Assembly: GCF_001641285.1 (NCBI RefSeq)
Contig: NZ_CP014841.1
Span: 558,001-622,000, forward strand
Source of the DNA: Dyella thiooxydans
Lineage (GTDB): Bacteria > Pseudomonadota > Gammaproteobacteria > Xanthomonadales > Rhodanobacteraceae
Length of the DNA: 64,000 bases
Direction: 5' to 3'
The stretch's first letter is position 1. The number at the start of each line of letters is the position of its first letter. Shown piece by piece: positions 1 to 8,098 of this stretch. The notes under the pieces were generated by a model that did not search any database, had not been told where the DNA came from, and saw only the letters and a list, made by a program, of their open reading frames with translations. The position numbers were made by a program, and so were the translations under genes.

Positions 1-420
1 CCGCGTGCCCTGATTGAATCGCAAGTACATGTGTCGCCCCCTGTGGCTTGGGGGGCATGTTCGCGACGCGATCCGGCGGAGGATTTGACGCGCGTCAACT
101 GATCCTGAAGGTCGGAGGAATCGTTGCTTTTGTTGATTCTGGTCAAGGTGTATGGGGCGCGTTCGTTTCTCCGGAGAGCTGCCCGGGAGTGGGGCTGTCG
201 TGGGAGGTCGCAGCTTTCCGCGGCGCGCCTCCATCAGGGGCAGACGATGCGCGCCCCGGTGGGGGTGTGGCCGGGGTGGTCGGACCTGCTCGACGCGCGG
301 CCGGGAAGAGGCTGTCCCGGACGCGACGGGTGCGCGAGTGGCGCATGCCCGGAAGCGCGTGTGGGGGGATTGCCTTTCCGCCAAGGGTCGGTCCGTAGCG
401 CGTGGTGGGGAGGGTGATGC
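1..420. other. Gene-free stretch at the window edge
   Basis: I see no supported gene here. Open frames exist on both strands, but they are Arg/Gly/Pro-rich with no recognisable family and look like products of high GC. The only structured element is a perfect 14-bp palindrome, TTGACGCGCGTCAA, at 85-98, which has the TTGA-N6-TCAA layout of FNR/CRP-superfamily sites. A purine-rich GGAGGA lies at 114-119, followed by a TTG at 124, but the 97-codon frame it opens has no recognisable content. Confidence 0.5.
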
Positions 421-452
421 TTGACTCTAGACCTGACTCAAGGGTCTAGACT
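421..452 (+). promoter_or_regulatory. MerR-type promoter/operator of the copper operon
   Basis: A TTGACT -35 box (421-426) is followed by an interrupted dyad, TCTAGACC (426-433) and GGTCTAGA (443-450), and a weak -10-like TAGACT (447-452). This gives about 20 bp between -35 and -10. A dyad inside an over-long 19-20 bp spacer is the hallmark of promoters that MerR-family regulators activate by DNA distortion. The dyad ends only 9 bp before the ATG of the regulator, so the operon is probably autoregulated and the regulator mRNA may lack a leader. Confidence 0.75.
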
Positions 453-459
453 TCCGGGC

Positions 460-879
460 ATGGACACGAATGCTCCCCTCACCATCGGAGCCGTCGCCAG
501 GCGCGCCGGCGTTCCCATCGACACCATCCGCTACTACGAGCGCGAAGGGCTGCTGCCCGAACCGCTGCGCCGCGCCTCCGGCTACCGCAGCTACGGCGAG
601 AGTGCGGTGGCGCAGTTGCGCTTCATCCGGCGCGCCAAGGATCTCGGCTTCACGCTGGAGGAGATCCGCGAGCTGTTGGCACTGTCGCGTGACCGCCAGC
701 GCGGCGTGAAGGCGGTGAAGCAGCGTGCGCAGCAGCGGCTGGCGGCGATCGAGGCGCGCATCGCCGAGCTGCAGCGCGTGCGCGACGGCCTGGTGGAGCT
801 GGTCGCCTCGTGCCCTGGGCATGGCGCGCCCGAGCAGTGTCCGATCCTGCGCGCGCTCAACGACGGGGAGAGTGCCTGA
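460..879 (+). CDS. MerR-family heavy-metal (CueR-like) transcriptional regulator
   Basis: This 139-residue protein is a metal-responsive activator of the downstream exporter. Residues 7-75 form the MerR winged helix-turn-helix with the family signature ([10 protein letters not shown], then [11 protein letters not shown]). A dimerisation coiled coil spans about 80-117, and the C-terminal loop carries Cys118 and Cys127 ([13 protein letters not shown]), matching the two-cysteine copper/silver loop of CueR, with one residue more between them. A Cys at the start of the dimer helix, as in Zn/Cd/Pb sensors, is not seen, so a monovalent metal is likelier. I chose ATG 460; a TTG at 421 would extend the frame but lies in the promoter. 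The stop overlaps the start of the ATPase gene (TGATG). The inducing metal is inferred. Confidence 0.88.
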   Translation: MDTNAPLTIGAVARRAGVPIDTIRYYEREGLLPEPLRRASGYRSYGESAVAQLRFIRRAKDLGFTLEEIRELLALSRDRQRGVKAVKQRAQQRLAAIEARIAELQRVRDGLVELVASCPGHGAPEQCPILRALNDGESA

Positions 880-3431
880 TGCAGAACGCATCCTCCGTTT
901 GCCACGGCGGCACGTCCGCCCACGCCGCGATCGACCCGGTCTGCGGCATGACCGTCGATACCACGGCCGGCAAACCAAACACGGTGCACGACGGGCAGAC
1001 CTTCCACTTCTGCTGCAACGGTTGCAAGGCGAAGTTCGAGGCGGACCCGGCGAAATATCTGGCGGCGAAGCCGGTGGCGGGTGACTGCTGCGGCGGCAAG
1101 TCGGCCGTGTCCGCACCGTCCGGACACGCACACGATCACGGTCATGCGCATATGGCGAAGGATCCGGTCTGCGGCATGACCGTGGACCCGCATACCGCAA
1201 AGCATCGCGCCGAACACGCGGGCCACACGTATTACTTCTGTGCCGATCGCTGCCGCGCGAAATTCGTGGCCGAACCCGAGGCGTACCTCGGCGAACGCAA
1301 GGCCGCCGCGCCGGCACCGGCCGGTGCGATCTACACCTGTCCGATGCATCCGGAGGTGCAGCAGGTCGGCCCCGGCGACTGCCCCAAGTGCGGCATGGCG
1401 CTGGAGCCGATGATGCCGACAGCCGAGAACGACGGCAGCGAGCTGCGGGCGATGGCCCGCCGCTTCTGGACGCTGGTGGCGCTCACCGCGCCGGTGTTCG
1501 TGGTGGCCATGCTGCCGCATCTCACCGGTTGGCACCTGCCGTCGCCGTGGGATGTGGTGGCCGGCTGGGGCGAGGCGTTGCTGGCCAGCGTGGTGGTGCT
1601 GTGGGGCGGGGCGCCGTTCTTCAGGCGCGGCTGGAACTCGCTTCGTCCCTGGTCGCCGAACATGTACACGCTGATCGCGCTGGGCACGGGCGTGGCCTGG
1701 ATCTACAGCGCGGTGGCGTTCCTCGTGCCCGGGGTGTTTCCGGCCAGCTTCCGCGACATGCATGGTCGCGTCGCGGTGTATTTCGAATCGGCGGCGGTGA
1801 TCGTCACCCTGGTCACGCTGGGCGATTTCCTGGAGCTGCGTGCGCGCCGGCGCACCGGCGAGGCCTTGAAGGCACTGCTCGGGCTGGCACCGAAGATCGC
1901 GCACCGGCTGGGTGCGGACGGTATCGAATCCGACGTGCCGCTGGACGCGGTGCAGCCGGGCGACACGTTGCGCGTGCGGCCGGGCGAGAAGGTGCCGGTG
2001 GACGGCGTGGTGATCGATGGCGAGAGCCACGTCGATGAATCCATGCTCACCGGCGAGCCGATGCCGGTGGCCAAGGTGGCGGGCGACGTGCTCACCGGCG
2101 GCACGGTCAATCAGGACGGCACGGTGCGCATGCGCGCCGAAAAGGTGGGCAGCGAGACGGTGCTGTCGCAGATCGTGGCGCTGGTCGCCGCCGCCCAGCG
2201 CAGCCGCGCGCCGCTGCAGCGGGTCGCCGACAAGGTGGCCGAGTGGTTCGTGCCGATCGTGGTCGCCTGCGCGCTGATCGCGTTCGCGCTGTGGGCCTGG
2301 CTGGGGCCGGACCCTCGGATGACGCGCGCGCTGATCGCCGCCGTGTCGGTGCTGATCATCGCCTGCCCCTGTGCGCTGGGTCTGGCCACGCCGATCTCGA
2401 TCATGGTCGCCAGCGGTCGCGGCGCGCATCTGGGCGTGCTGTTCAAGGATGCCGGCAGCATCGAGGCGATGCGTGACATCGACACGCTGGTAGTGGACAA
2501 GACCGGTACGCTGACCGAGGGCAAGCCCGCATTGCGCGAACTGGTGCCGTTGGGTGGGCGCTCGCGCGATCGGCTGCTGGTGCTCGCCGCCGCGCTGGAG
2601 GCACCGAGCGAACACCCGCTGGCCCGCGCGATCGTGCAGGCGGTCGGGCAGGAAGCGCTGCCCGCGGTGGAGGATTTCCGCAGCATCGCCGGGCAGGGTG
2701 TGCAGGGGCGCATCGACGGCCAGGTCGTGGCGCTGGGCAACCGGGCGATGATGCGGGCCTTGTCGGTCGACGTGGACACCGGCGCCGTGACCCGTGCCGA
2801 CCAGTTGCGCGGCGAGGGGGCAACGGTGATGTACCTGGCGCTCGAGGGTGTGCTGGCCGGATTGATCGCGTTGTCCGACCGCCTGAAGGACGGTGCGGCC
2901 GAGGCGATCCGTCACCTGCACGCCGGGGGCCTGCAGCTGGTGATGCTCACCGGCGACCACCTGTTGAGCGCTCAGGCGGTGGCGCGTGAGCTGGGCATCG
3001 ACGAGGTGCATGCGGAGGTGTCGCCTGCGGGCAAGGCTGCGGTGGTGCAGTCGCTCAGGAGGAGCGGTCGTCGCGTGGCGATGGCCGGCGATGGCATCAA
3101 CGACGCGCCGGCGCTGGCTGCGGCCAACGTCGGCATCGCCATGGGCACCGGCACCGACGTGGCGATGGAGAGCGCCCAGGTGACCCTGGTGAAGGGCGAC
3201 CTGGCCGGCATCGTGCGGGCGCGGGCGCTGTCGCGCGCCACGGTGCGCAACATCCACCAGAACCTGTTCTTCGCGTTCGTCTACAACGGCATCGGCGTGC
3301 CGCTGGCGGCCGGCGCGCTGTATCCGTGGCTGGGACTGATGCTGTCGCCGATGGTCGCCGCGCTGGCCATGAGCTTCAGCTCGGTGTCGGTGGTGAGCAA
3401 CGCGCTGCGCCTGCGCTCGGCACGGCTGTGA
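879..3431 (+). CDS. Copper/silver-exporting P1B-type ATPase with two YHS domains
   Basis: This 850-residue inner-membrane pump exports cytosolic Cu(I)/Ag(I) at the cost of ATP. The N-terminus holds a YHS domain (19-61, DPVCGM with FCCNGCK), a His-rich linker (83-91), a second YHS domain (95-137) and a short metal-binding module (152-177, YTCPMHPEV and CPKCGM). No classical GMxCxxC HMA domain is present. The core has the LTGEP actuator motif, Cys496-Pro-Cys498 in the transport helix, phosphorylated Asp540 (DKTGT), the SEHPLA nucleotide-binding motif and GDGINDAP. The ATG overlaps the regulator stop, indicating translational coupling under the MerR-type promoter. The frame extends upstream to an ATG at 810, inside the regulator; 879 fits better. 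It could be annotated copA-like, but the exact subtype is uncertain. Confidence 0.93.
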   Translation: MQNASSVCHGGTSAHAAIDPVCGMTVDTTAGKPNTVHDGQTFHFCCNGCKAKFEADPAKYLAAKPVAGDCCGGKSAVSAPSGHAHDHGHAHMAKDPVCGMTVDPHTAKHRAEHAGHTYYFCADRCRAKFVAEPEAYLGERKAAAPAPAGAIYTCPMHPEVQQVGPGDCPKCGMALEPMMPTAENDGSELRAMARRFWTLVALTAPVFVVAMLPHLTGWHLPSPWDVVAGWGEALLASVVVLWGGAPFFRRGWNSLRPWSPNMYTLIALGTGVAWIYSAVAFLVPGVFPASFRDMHGRVAVYFESAAVIVTLVTLGDFLELRARRRTGEALKALLGLAPKIAHRLGADGIESDVPLDAVQPGDTLRVRPGEKVPVDGVVIDGESHVDESMLTGEPMPVAKVAGDVLTGGTVNQDGTVRMRAEKVGSETVLSQIVALVAAAQRSRAPLQRVADKVAEWFVPIVVACALIAFALWAWLGPDPRMTRALIAAVSVLIIACPCALGLATPISIMVASGRGAHLGVLFKDAGSIEAMRDIDTLVVDKTGTLTEGKPALRELVPLGGRSRDRLLVLAAALEAPSEHPLARAIVQAVGQEALPAVEDFRSIAGQGVQGRIDGQVVALGNRAMMRALSVDVDTGAVTRADQLRGEGATVMYLALEGVLAGLIALSDRLKDGAAEAIRHLHAGGLQLVMLTGDHLLSAQAVARELGIDEVHAEVSPAGKAAVVQSLRRSGRRVAMAGDGINDAPALAAANVGIAMGTGTDVAMESAQVTLVKGDLAGIVRARALSRATVRNIHQNLFFAFVYNGIGVPLAAGALYPWLGLMLSPMVAALAMSFSSVSVVSNALRLRSARL

Positions 3432-3538
3432 TGCGCTGGTGACGTCTGTCACCGGCGGTCGCTGACGGAACGGACTGCCGCGGGAGAGGGCGTCGCTCGA
3501 TGATGTTCCCACGCCAATCGCGGCGAGGGAGCACACGC

Positions 3539-3703
3539 ATGAACACCATCAATGACACCCGCAGCCTGCTGGACCGCCACCTGCCCCTGCTGGTCGGTCT
3601 GTTGGCCGCGCTGCTGGCCGGCAAGGCGTTGAAGAAGATGTTCTGGACCGCGTTCGGCATGTACTGGGCACTGCGCGCCAGCGGGATCCATCCGTTTGGC
3701 TGA
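3539..3703 (+). CDS. Small predicted membrane protein
   Basis: This 54-residue protein is of unknown function. Residues 13-28 (LPLLVGLLAALLAGKA) form a hydrophobic segment that could span or dip into the inner membrane, followed by an amphipathic aromatic stretch (MFWTAFGMYWALRAS). A purine-rich GCGAGGGAG sits about 8 bp before ATG 3539, which supports translation from there rather than from ATG 3500. The gene follows the copper ATPase by about 107 bp. A small GGTGAC-GTCT-GTCACC hairpin at 3438-3453 lies in the gap, so it may or may not belong to the same transcript. I do not recognise a family. Confidence 0.55.
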   Translation: MNTINDTRSLLDRHLPLLVGLLAALLAGKALKKMFWTAFGMYWALRASGIHPFG

Positions 3704-3769
3704 GCGGCGTCGGGAGCAGGCGATGGCTTACACTTTCGCGTTCCCCGCCACGCCACGGAGTCGCCCGCC

Positions 3770-4177
3770 ATGTCCGACGCGATCGCCCTGATCCAGCGCT
3801 ACTACGCCGCCTTCAACGCCGGCGACTGGGAAGCGATGCTGGCCTGCCTCACCGACGACGTGGCGCACGACCTCAATCAGGGCGAGCGCGAGCACGGTCG
3901 CGAGGCGTTCCGCGCGTTCCTGGCACGGATGAACCGCAGCTACGCCGAGCGGCTGGAGAAGATCGTGGTGATGGCCGCGGCCGACGGCACCCGCGCCGCG
4001 GCCGAATACGAAGTGCACGGCAGTTACCTTGCCGATGACGAGGGCCTGCCGCCGGCGCACGGCCAGCGCTACGTGCTGCCTGGCGGCGCATTCTTCGACC
4101 TCCGCGACGGGCGCATCAGCCGCGTCACCAACTACTACAACCTCGCCGACTGGATCGCGCAGGTCTCCGGCGGCTGA
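3770..4177 (+). CDS. NTF2-like (SnoaL/ketosteroid-isomerase-type) protein
   Basis: This 135-residue cytosolic protein has an NTF2-like cone fold. It opens with the typical helix IQRYYAAFNAGDWEAMLACL, then DDVAHDLNQGE, a beta-sheet with a central EYEVHGSY strand, and a terminal strand GRISRVTNYYNLADW. Family members act as small-molecule isomerases, hydratases or binding proteins, and the substrate cannot be read from sequence. The stop is 4 bp before the next ATG, and the genes through folC are similarly close, so this is probably the first gene of a four-gene unit. A -10-like TACACT at 3729-3734 lies upstream. The start codon fits the family's usual N-terminus. Confidence 0.8.
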   Translation: MSDAIALIQRYYAAFNAGDWEAMLACLTDDVAHDLNQGEREHGREAFRAFLARMNRSYAERLEKIVVMAAADGTRAAAEYEVHGSYLADDEGLPPAHGQRYVLPGGAFFDLRDGRISRVTNYYNLADWIAQVSGG

Positions 4178-4181
4178 GTCG

Positions 4182-4778
4182 ATGACCGTTCGTACCATCA
4201 CCTGCACCGGCGAGGCGGTGGCGCCGTACCTGGCCGACCTGGCGCGGCTGCGCACCACCGTGTTCCGCGACTACCCGTATCTCTACGAGGGCAGTGCCGA
4301 CTACGAGAACGAATACCTGACCGCCTACGCGCGCTCGCCGCGCAGCGTGTTCGTGCTGGCGCTCGATGGCGACGCGGTGGTCGGCGCGTCCACCGGCATC
4401 CCGCTGCTGGACGACCAGCCGGCTTTCCAGGCGCCGTTCCGCGAGAAGGGCTTTGCCCTGGACGAGGTGTTCTACTTCGGCGAATCGGTGCTGCTGCACG
4501 GTTACCGCGGGCAGGGCCTGGGCCATCGCTTCTTCGACGAGCGCGAAGCCCATGCACGGCGGCTGGGCGGCTTCGCGCTTACCGCCTTCTGCGCGGTGGA
4601 GCGTGCCGAGGACGATCCGCGCAAGCCGGCCGGCTATCGCCCCAACGACGCCTTCTGGATCAAGCGGGGGTATCGCCGGCAGGACGATCTGTTCAGCACG
4701 CTGGAGTGGAAAGAGCTTGGGGATGCGGCCGCCAGCCCCCACCTGCTGCGGTTCTGGTTGCGTCCGCTGGAGGGCTGA
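4182..4778 (+). CDS. GNAT-family N-acetyltransferase
   Basis: This 198-residue protein is an acetyl-CoA-dependent transferase of unknown substrate. The core beta-strand SVFVLALDGDAVVGASTG is followed by the acetyl-CoA pyrophosphate loop HGYRGQGLGHRFF (about 107-119) and then helix/strand elements ending in YRRQDDLFSTLEW. It is longer than a minimal GNAT because it has an insertion around 75-95 (LLDDQPAFQAPFREKGF). ATG 4182 lies 4 bp after the NTF2-like gene. The next gene begins 3 bp after the stop, which implies co-transcription with the nitrilase-family hydrolase. The pairing hints that both act on a small amide or amine metabolite, but that is inference. Confidence 0.82.
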   Translation: MTVRTITCTGEAVAPYLADLARLRTTVFRDYPYLYEGSADYENEYLTAYARSPRSVFVLALDGDAVVGASTGIPLLDDQPAFQAPFREKGFALDEVFYFGESVLLHGYRGQGLGHRFFDEREAHARRLGGFALTAFCAVERAEDDPRKPAGYRPNDAFWIKRGYRRQDDLFSTLEWKELGDAAASPHLLRFWLRPLEG

Positions 4779-4781
4779 GCG

Positions 4782-5675
4782 TTGATCGTGAAGGTGGCCG
4801 TGGCGCAGTGGCAGATCGGTGCCCCTGCGAGTTTCGAGGATTTCGCCGCGCGCGTGGAGCGCGAGCTCGCCGCCGTGGCTGCGCAGGGGGCCCAGTTCGC
4901 GGTGCTGCCCGAGTACCTGGCGTTGGAGCTGGCGCACGCCTTCGGTCCCGCCGTCTACGGCGACCTGCATAGTTCACTGCGTGCGGTGGACGATCTGTAT
5001 GCCGACTGGCGTGCGCTGTTTGCCGGGCTGGCGCGCCGCCACGGCATGCATGTGGTGGCCGGCAGCTTCCTGCGGCGGCAGGGTGAGGCGTTCCGCAACC
5101 GCGCGCTGCTGTTTACGCCGGACGGTCGCGTCGGCGCGCAGGACAAGCTGCGCCTGACCGGCTACGAGAAGCAGGCCGGCTGCATCGTGCCGGGCGACGC
5201 GCTGAAGGTGTTCGACACCGAGTTCGGCCGCGTCGGCATCAACATCTGCTACGACGTCGAGTTCCCGCTGTTCGCGCGCGCCCAGGCCGAGGCCGGCGCT
5301 GCGCTGCTGCTGGTGCCGAGCTGCACCGACACCGAAGCGGGCGCCTGGCGCGTGCGCATCGGTTGCCAGGCCCGCGCGCTGGAGAGCCAGCTGCCGGTGG
5401 TGTGCGCGGTGACCGCGGGCAGCAGCGACTGGAGCCCGGCGCTGGACGTCAACACCGGCCGGGCCGCCGTCTACGTGCCGCCGGACCGCGGCCTGCCCGA
5501 GACCGGCGTGCTGGCCGTGCTTGACGCCGACGCAGGCTGGCTGCTGGCCGACGTGGACGTCGCCGCGGTGCGCAAGGCCCGCGCCATCGGCCAGGTCGGC
5601 GTCGCCGCCGACTGGCCCGGACAACTCCTACCCGCCGTGCAGCGCGCGCGGCTTGCCGGATTCGAACCCGCGTGA
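4782..5675 (+). CDS. Carbon-nitrogen hydrolase (nitrilase superfamily)
   Basis: This 297-residue amidase-type enzyme shows the complete Glu-Lys-Cys catalytic triad: Glu44 in LPEYLALE, Lys122 in AQDKLRLTGYEK and Cys156 in INICYDVEFP. The aromatic residue around the Cys and the GYEK motif place it near the omega-amidase/carbamoylase-like branches rather than true nitrilases. The natural substrate is unknown. The start is TTG 4782 or GTG 4788, both directly after the GNAT stop; no ATG is available near the conserved first strand KVAVAQWQ. The stop overlaps the folC start (GTGA at 5672-5675). The context is an NTF2-GNAT-hydrolase-folC string. Confidence 0.88.
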   Translation: MIVKVAVAQWQIGAPASFEDFAARVERELAAVAAQGAQFAVLPEYLALELAHAFGPAVYGDLHSSLRAVDDLYADWRALFAGLARRHGMHVVAGSFLRRQGEAFRNRALLFTPDGRVGAQDKLRLTGYEKQAGCIVPGDALKVFDTEFGRVGINICYDVEFPLFARAQAEAGAALLLVPSCTDTEAGAWRVRIGCQARALESQLPVVCAVTAGSSDWSPALDVNTGRAAVYVPPDRGLPETGVLAVLDADAGWLLADVDVAAVRKARAIGQVGVAADWPGQLLPAVQRARLAGFEPA

Positions 5676-6961
5676 ATACCCGCACCCTTGCCGACTGGCT
5701 GAGCTACCAGGAACAGGTCAATCCCCGCGCCATCGAATTGGGGCTGGAACGCGTGCGCGCGGTGTGGCAGCGGATGGGCGCAAAGCGGCCGGCGCGCCAC
5801 GTGATCACCGTCGGCGGCACCAACGGCAAGGGCTCCACCGTGGCCCTGCTGGAGGCGATGCTGCGCCAGGCCGGCCGGCGGGTGGGCTGTTTCACCTCGC
5901 CCCACCTGCTGGCCTACAACGAGCGCGTACGCATCGACGGCACCGACGTGGACGACGCGTCGCTGGTTGCCGCGTTCGAGCGCATCGAGGCGGCACGCAT
6001 GCAGGGGCCGGGCGAGCCGATCCCGCTGACCTACTTCGAGTTCGGCACGCTGGCCGCGCTGGACCTGTTCGCCCGCGCCGGGCTCGACGTGGCGGTGCTG
6101 GAGGTGGGCCTGGGCGGCAGGCTCGACGCGGTGAACATCGTCGATGCCGACGTGGTGGCGATCACCACGGTGGATCTGGACCACATGGACTGGCTGGGTC
6201 CGGACCGCGACAGTATCGGGCGGGAAAAGGCCGGCATCGCGCGGCCCGGGCGTCCGGCCGTCGTCGGCGAAGCCGAGCCGCCGGCAGGCCTGCTCGAGGC
6301 GCTGCATGCGCTGGACGCGACGGTGATCCGCGCCGGCGTCGATTTTCGCGTGGAGCGCCTGCCGTCCGGCTGGCGCTGGACGCATCGAGACGGCACCGCG
6401 ATGACGCTGCCCGACCCGGCACTCGCCGCGCCGGTGCAGTACGCCAACGCCGCCACGGCGATCGCCACCCTGCATGCGCTGGGGCACGGGCTGCTCGGGG
6501 CGGACCCGCTGCCGGTGGTGGCCGCGGCGATGCGCGGGGTCTCGGTATCGGCGCGGTTGCAGGCGCTGGGCGGCGATCCGGCGCTGTACGTGGATGTGGG
6601 CCACAATCCCCAGGCCGCGCGCGCGCTGGCGCAGTGGCTGGATGCCGTGCCGCACGGGCGCGTGCACGCGGTGTTCGGCGCGCTGTCGGACAAGGACGTG
6701 GCTGGCGTGATCGGTGCGCTGGGCCCGCGCATCGACCACTGGCACCTGGCCGGGCTGGAGCGTGATACGCCCCGCGGCCTGTCGGCGCATGCCCTGGCCG
6801 ACGCCCTGGTCGCCGGCCGGCCCGACGCCCGGTTCGAGCTGCATCCCGGCGTCGCCGAGGCGCTGGATGCAGCACGGGCAGCCGCGCTTCCCGGCGAGAC
6901 GATCCTTGCGTTCGGTTCGTTTTTCGTCGCCTCGGCGGTGCTCGTCGCGCATCGCGCCTGA
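5672..6961 (+). CDS. folC: Bifunctional dihydrofolate / folylpolyglutamate synthase
   Basis: This 429-residue cytosolic ligase adds L-glutamate to dihydropteroate and extends the gamma-glutamyl tail of folates using ATP. The P-loop GTNGKGS is at 49-55. The downstream motifs CFTSPHLLAYNERVRIDG, TYFEFGTLAALDLF, LEVGLGGRLDAVN and TTVDLDHMDWLG follow family order. The C-terminal Mur-ligase-like domain starts around 285 (LYVDVGHNPQAARAL). It starts at GTG 5672, overlapping the preceding stop. Unlike E. coli, accD is not directly upstream; the nitrilase-family gene takes that place. The downstream order (SPOR protein, cvpA, purF) is the classical folC-dedD-cvpA-purF arrangement. Confidence 0.96.
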   Translation: MNTRTLADWLSYQEQVNPRAIELGLERVRAVWQRMGAKRPARHVITVGGTNGKGSTVALLEAMLRQAGRRVGCFTSPHLLAYNERVRIDGTDVDDASLVAAFERIEAARMQGPGEPIPLTYFEFGTLAALDLFARAGLDVAVLEVGLGGRLDAVNIVDADVVAITTVDLDHMDWLGPDRDSIGREKAGIARPGRPAVVGEAEPPAGLLEALHALDATVIRAGVDFRVERLPSGWRWTHRDGTAMTLPDPALAAPVQYANAATAIATLHALGHGLLGADPLPVVAAAMRGVSVSARLQALGGDPALYVDVGHNPQAARALAQWLDAVPHGRVHAVFGALSDKDVAGVIGALGPRIDHWHLAGLERDTPRGLSAHALADALVAGRPDARFELHPGVAEALDAARAAALPGETILAFGSFFVASAVLVAHRA

Positions 6962-6980
6962 ACGCGGAGGCCCGGCCGTT

Positions 6981-7009
6981 TCCGGCGGCAGGGGTACGCC
7001 GGGTATAAT
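6981..7009 (+). promoter_or_regulatory. Putative sigma-70 promoter of the SPOR/cvpA/purF genes
   Basis: A perfect TATAAT lies at 7004-7009. The -35 region is weak (TTTCCG at 6980-6985 with an 18-bp spacer is the best match). Transcription would start near 7016 and leave a leader of about 35 nt before TTG 7051. It lies in the only gap (89 bp) between folC and the SPOR-domain gene. Confidence 0.55.
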
Positions 7010-7050
7010 TCCGCCGCTTCGCGCCGCGCCCGCCACCCCTGGAGCCCGTC

Positions 7051-8070
7051 TTGAAAACTCGCCTGCTGGGAGCTGCCGTTCTCATCGCGCTGCTGGTCCT
7101 CATCGTCCCGATGTTCTTCCCGAGCCACCCGCCAGCGGCGCCGGGCGACCAGTCGGTGAGCCTGGCGATCCCGCCGGCGCCGGATCGCGATCTGCAGACC
7201 CGCACGATGAGCCTGAATCCGGACGCCTCGGCACCGGCGATTCCGGCCAGCACCGGCGCGACGGTGATCCCGGCGGCCAACAACGGCAGCAGCGACCAGC
7301 TGGCCACGGTCGACATCCCGTCCCACCGGCCGACTGACGTGGAGACCGGCGCTGTCGGCGCGTCCTCGGCCGCGCCCGCCGCCCAGGCCGCGGCGCAGCC
7401 CGCCCCGCCAGCCGCCCAGCAGCCGGTGATCCCGTCGCAGGCGCCCGCCTCCAAGACTCCCTCGACGCCCAAGCCGGCCCCGCAGGCTCCGGCCAGCAAG
7501 CCGACCCCGGCGTCGGAGCCGGCGATGCCGTCGGCCACCGCGGCGCGCGGCAGCTACACCCTCAATCTCAGCGCCTACGCTTCCAGCAGCGGCGCAGCCA
7601 GCCTGATGCAGAAGGTGCGCGCGCTTGGCTATCCGGTGCGCAGCCATGCCGTCCACCAGGGCGGCAAGACGCTCACCGCGGTGGAGGCCGGTCCGTTCCC
7701 GTCGCGCACCGCGGCCGAGAGCGCGCGACTGAAGATCACCCAGAGCATCGCCGGCGTGCCGGCGAAGCTGGAGAGCAGCGCCAGCACCCCGGTCGGCGAC
7801 GAGCCGGCCAGCGTGCCGGCCAAGGCCCGCCGGGCCGGCGGCTGGGCGGTGCAGGTGGCTGCGATGAGCAGCCAGTCCGACGCCATCGCCCTGCGCGACA
7901 AGCTGCGTGCGAACGGCTTCGACGGCTTCGTCGACTCGGTCGTCGTGGGCGGCAAGAAACTCTGGCGCGTGCGTGCCGGGCCGCAGACCCAGCGGGACGA
8001 CGCGATGCGCGTGCGCGAGCAGATCAAGTCCAAGCTTGGCCTGTCCGGCAACGTCGTCAGCGTCCCCTGA
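7051..8070 (+). CDS. SPOR-domain cell-division-associated membrane protein (DedD-like)
   Basis: This 339-residue bitopic inner-membrane protein is probably recruited to the septum by binding denuded peptidoglycan. Residues 5-21 form a single N-terminal membrane anchor (LLGAAVLIALLVLIVPM). A long Pro/Ala-rich periplasmic linker (about 95-165) follows, then two SPOR-type repeats: a diverged one at about 167-230 (YTLNLSAYASSSGAASLMQK) and a canonical one at about 262-337 (WAVQVAAMSSQSDAIALRDK). E. coli DedD has one SPOR domain, so the apparent duplication is notable. The start is TTG 7051, since no ATG precedes the membrane helix. The position between folC and cvpA matches dedD. Confidence 0.88.
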   Translation: MKTRLLGAAVLIALLVLIVPMFFPSHPPAAPGDQSVSLAIPPAPDRDLQTRTMSLNPDASAPAIPASTGATVIPAANNGSSDQLATVDIPSHRPTDVETGAVGASSAAPAAQAAAQPAPPAAQQPVIPSQAPASKTPSTPKPAPQAPASKPTPASEPAMPSATAARGSYTLNLSAYASSSGAASLMQKVRALGYPVRSHAVHQGGKTLTAVEAGPFPSRTAAESARLKITQSIAGVPAKLESSASTPVGDEPASVPAKARRAGGWAVQVAAMSSQSDAIALRDKLRANGFDGFVDSVVVGGKKLWRVRAGPQTQRDDAMRVREQIKSKLGLSGNVVSVP

Positions 8071-8098
8071 GCAGCAGTCGTAACGGAGTGACCGCAGG

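Noticed and set aside
124..417. 97-codon frame starting TTG after GGAGGA
   Set aside because: No recognisable family, Arg/Gly-rich later part, and typical of GC-rich noncoding sequence; the ribosome-like sequence alone is not enough.
591..3536. Very long open frame (981 codons) on the minus strand across the copper genes
   Set aside because: It is an antisense shadow of the ATPase gene: His/Arg-rich, low-complexity composition with no known motif, as expected opposite a GC-rich coding gene.
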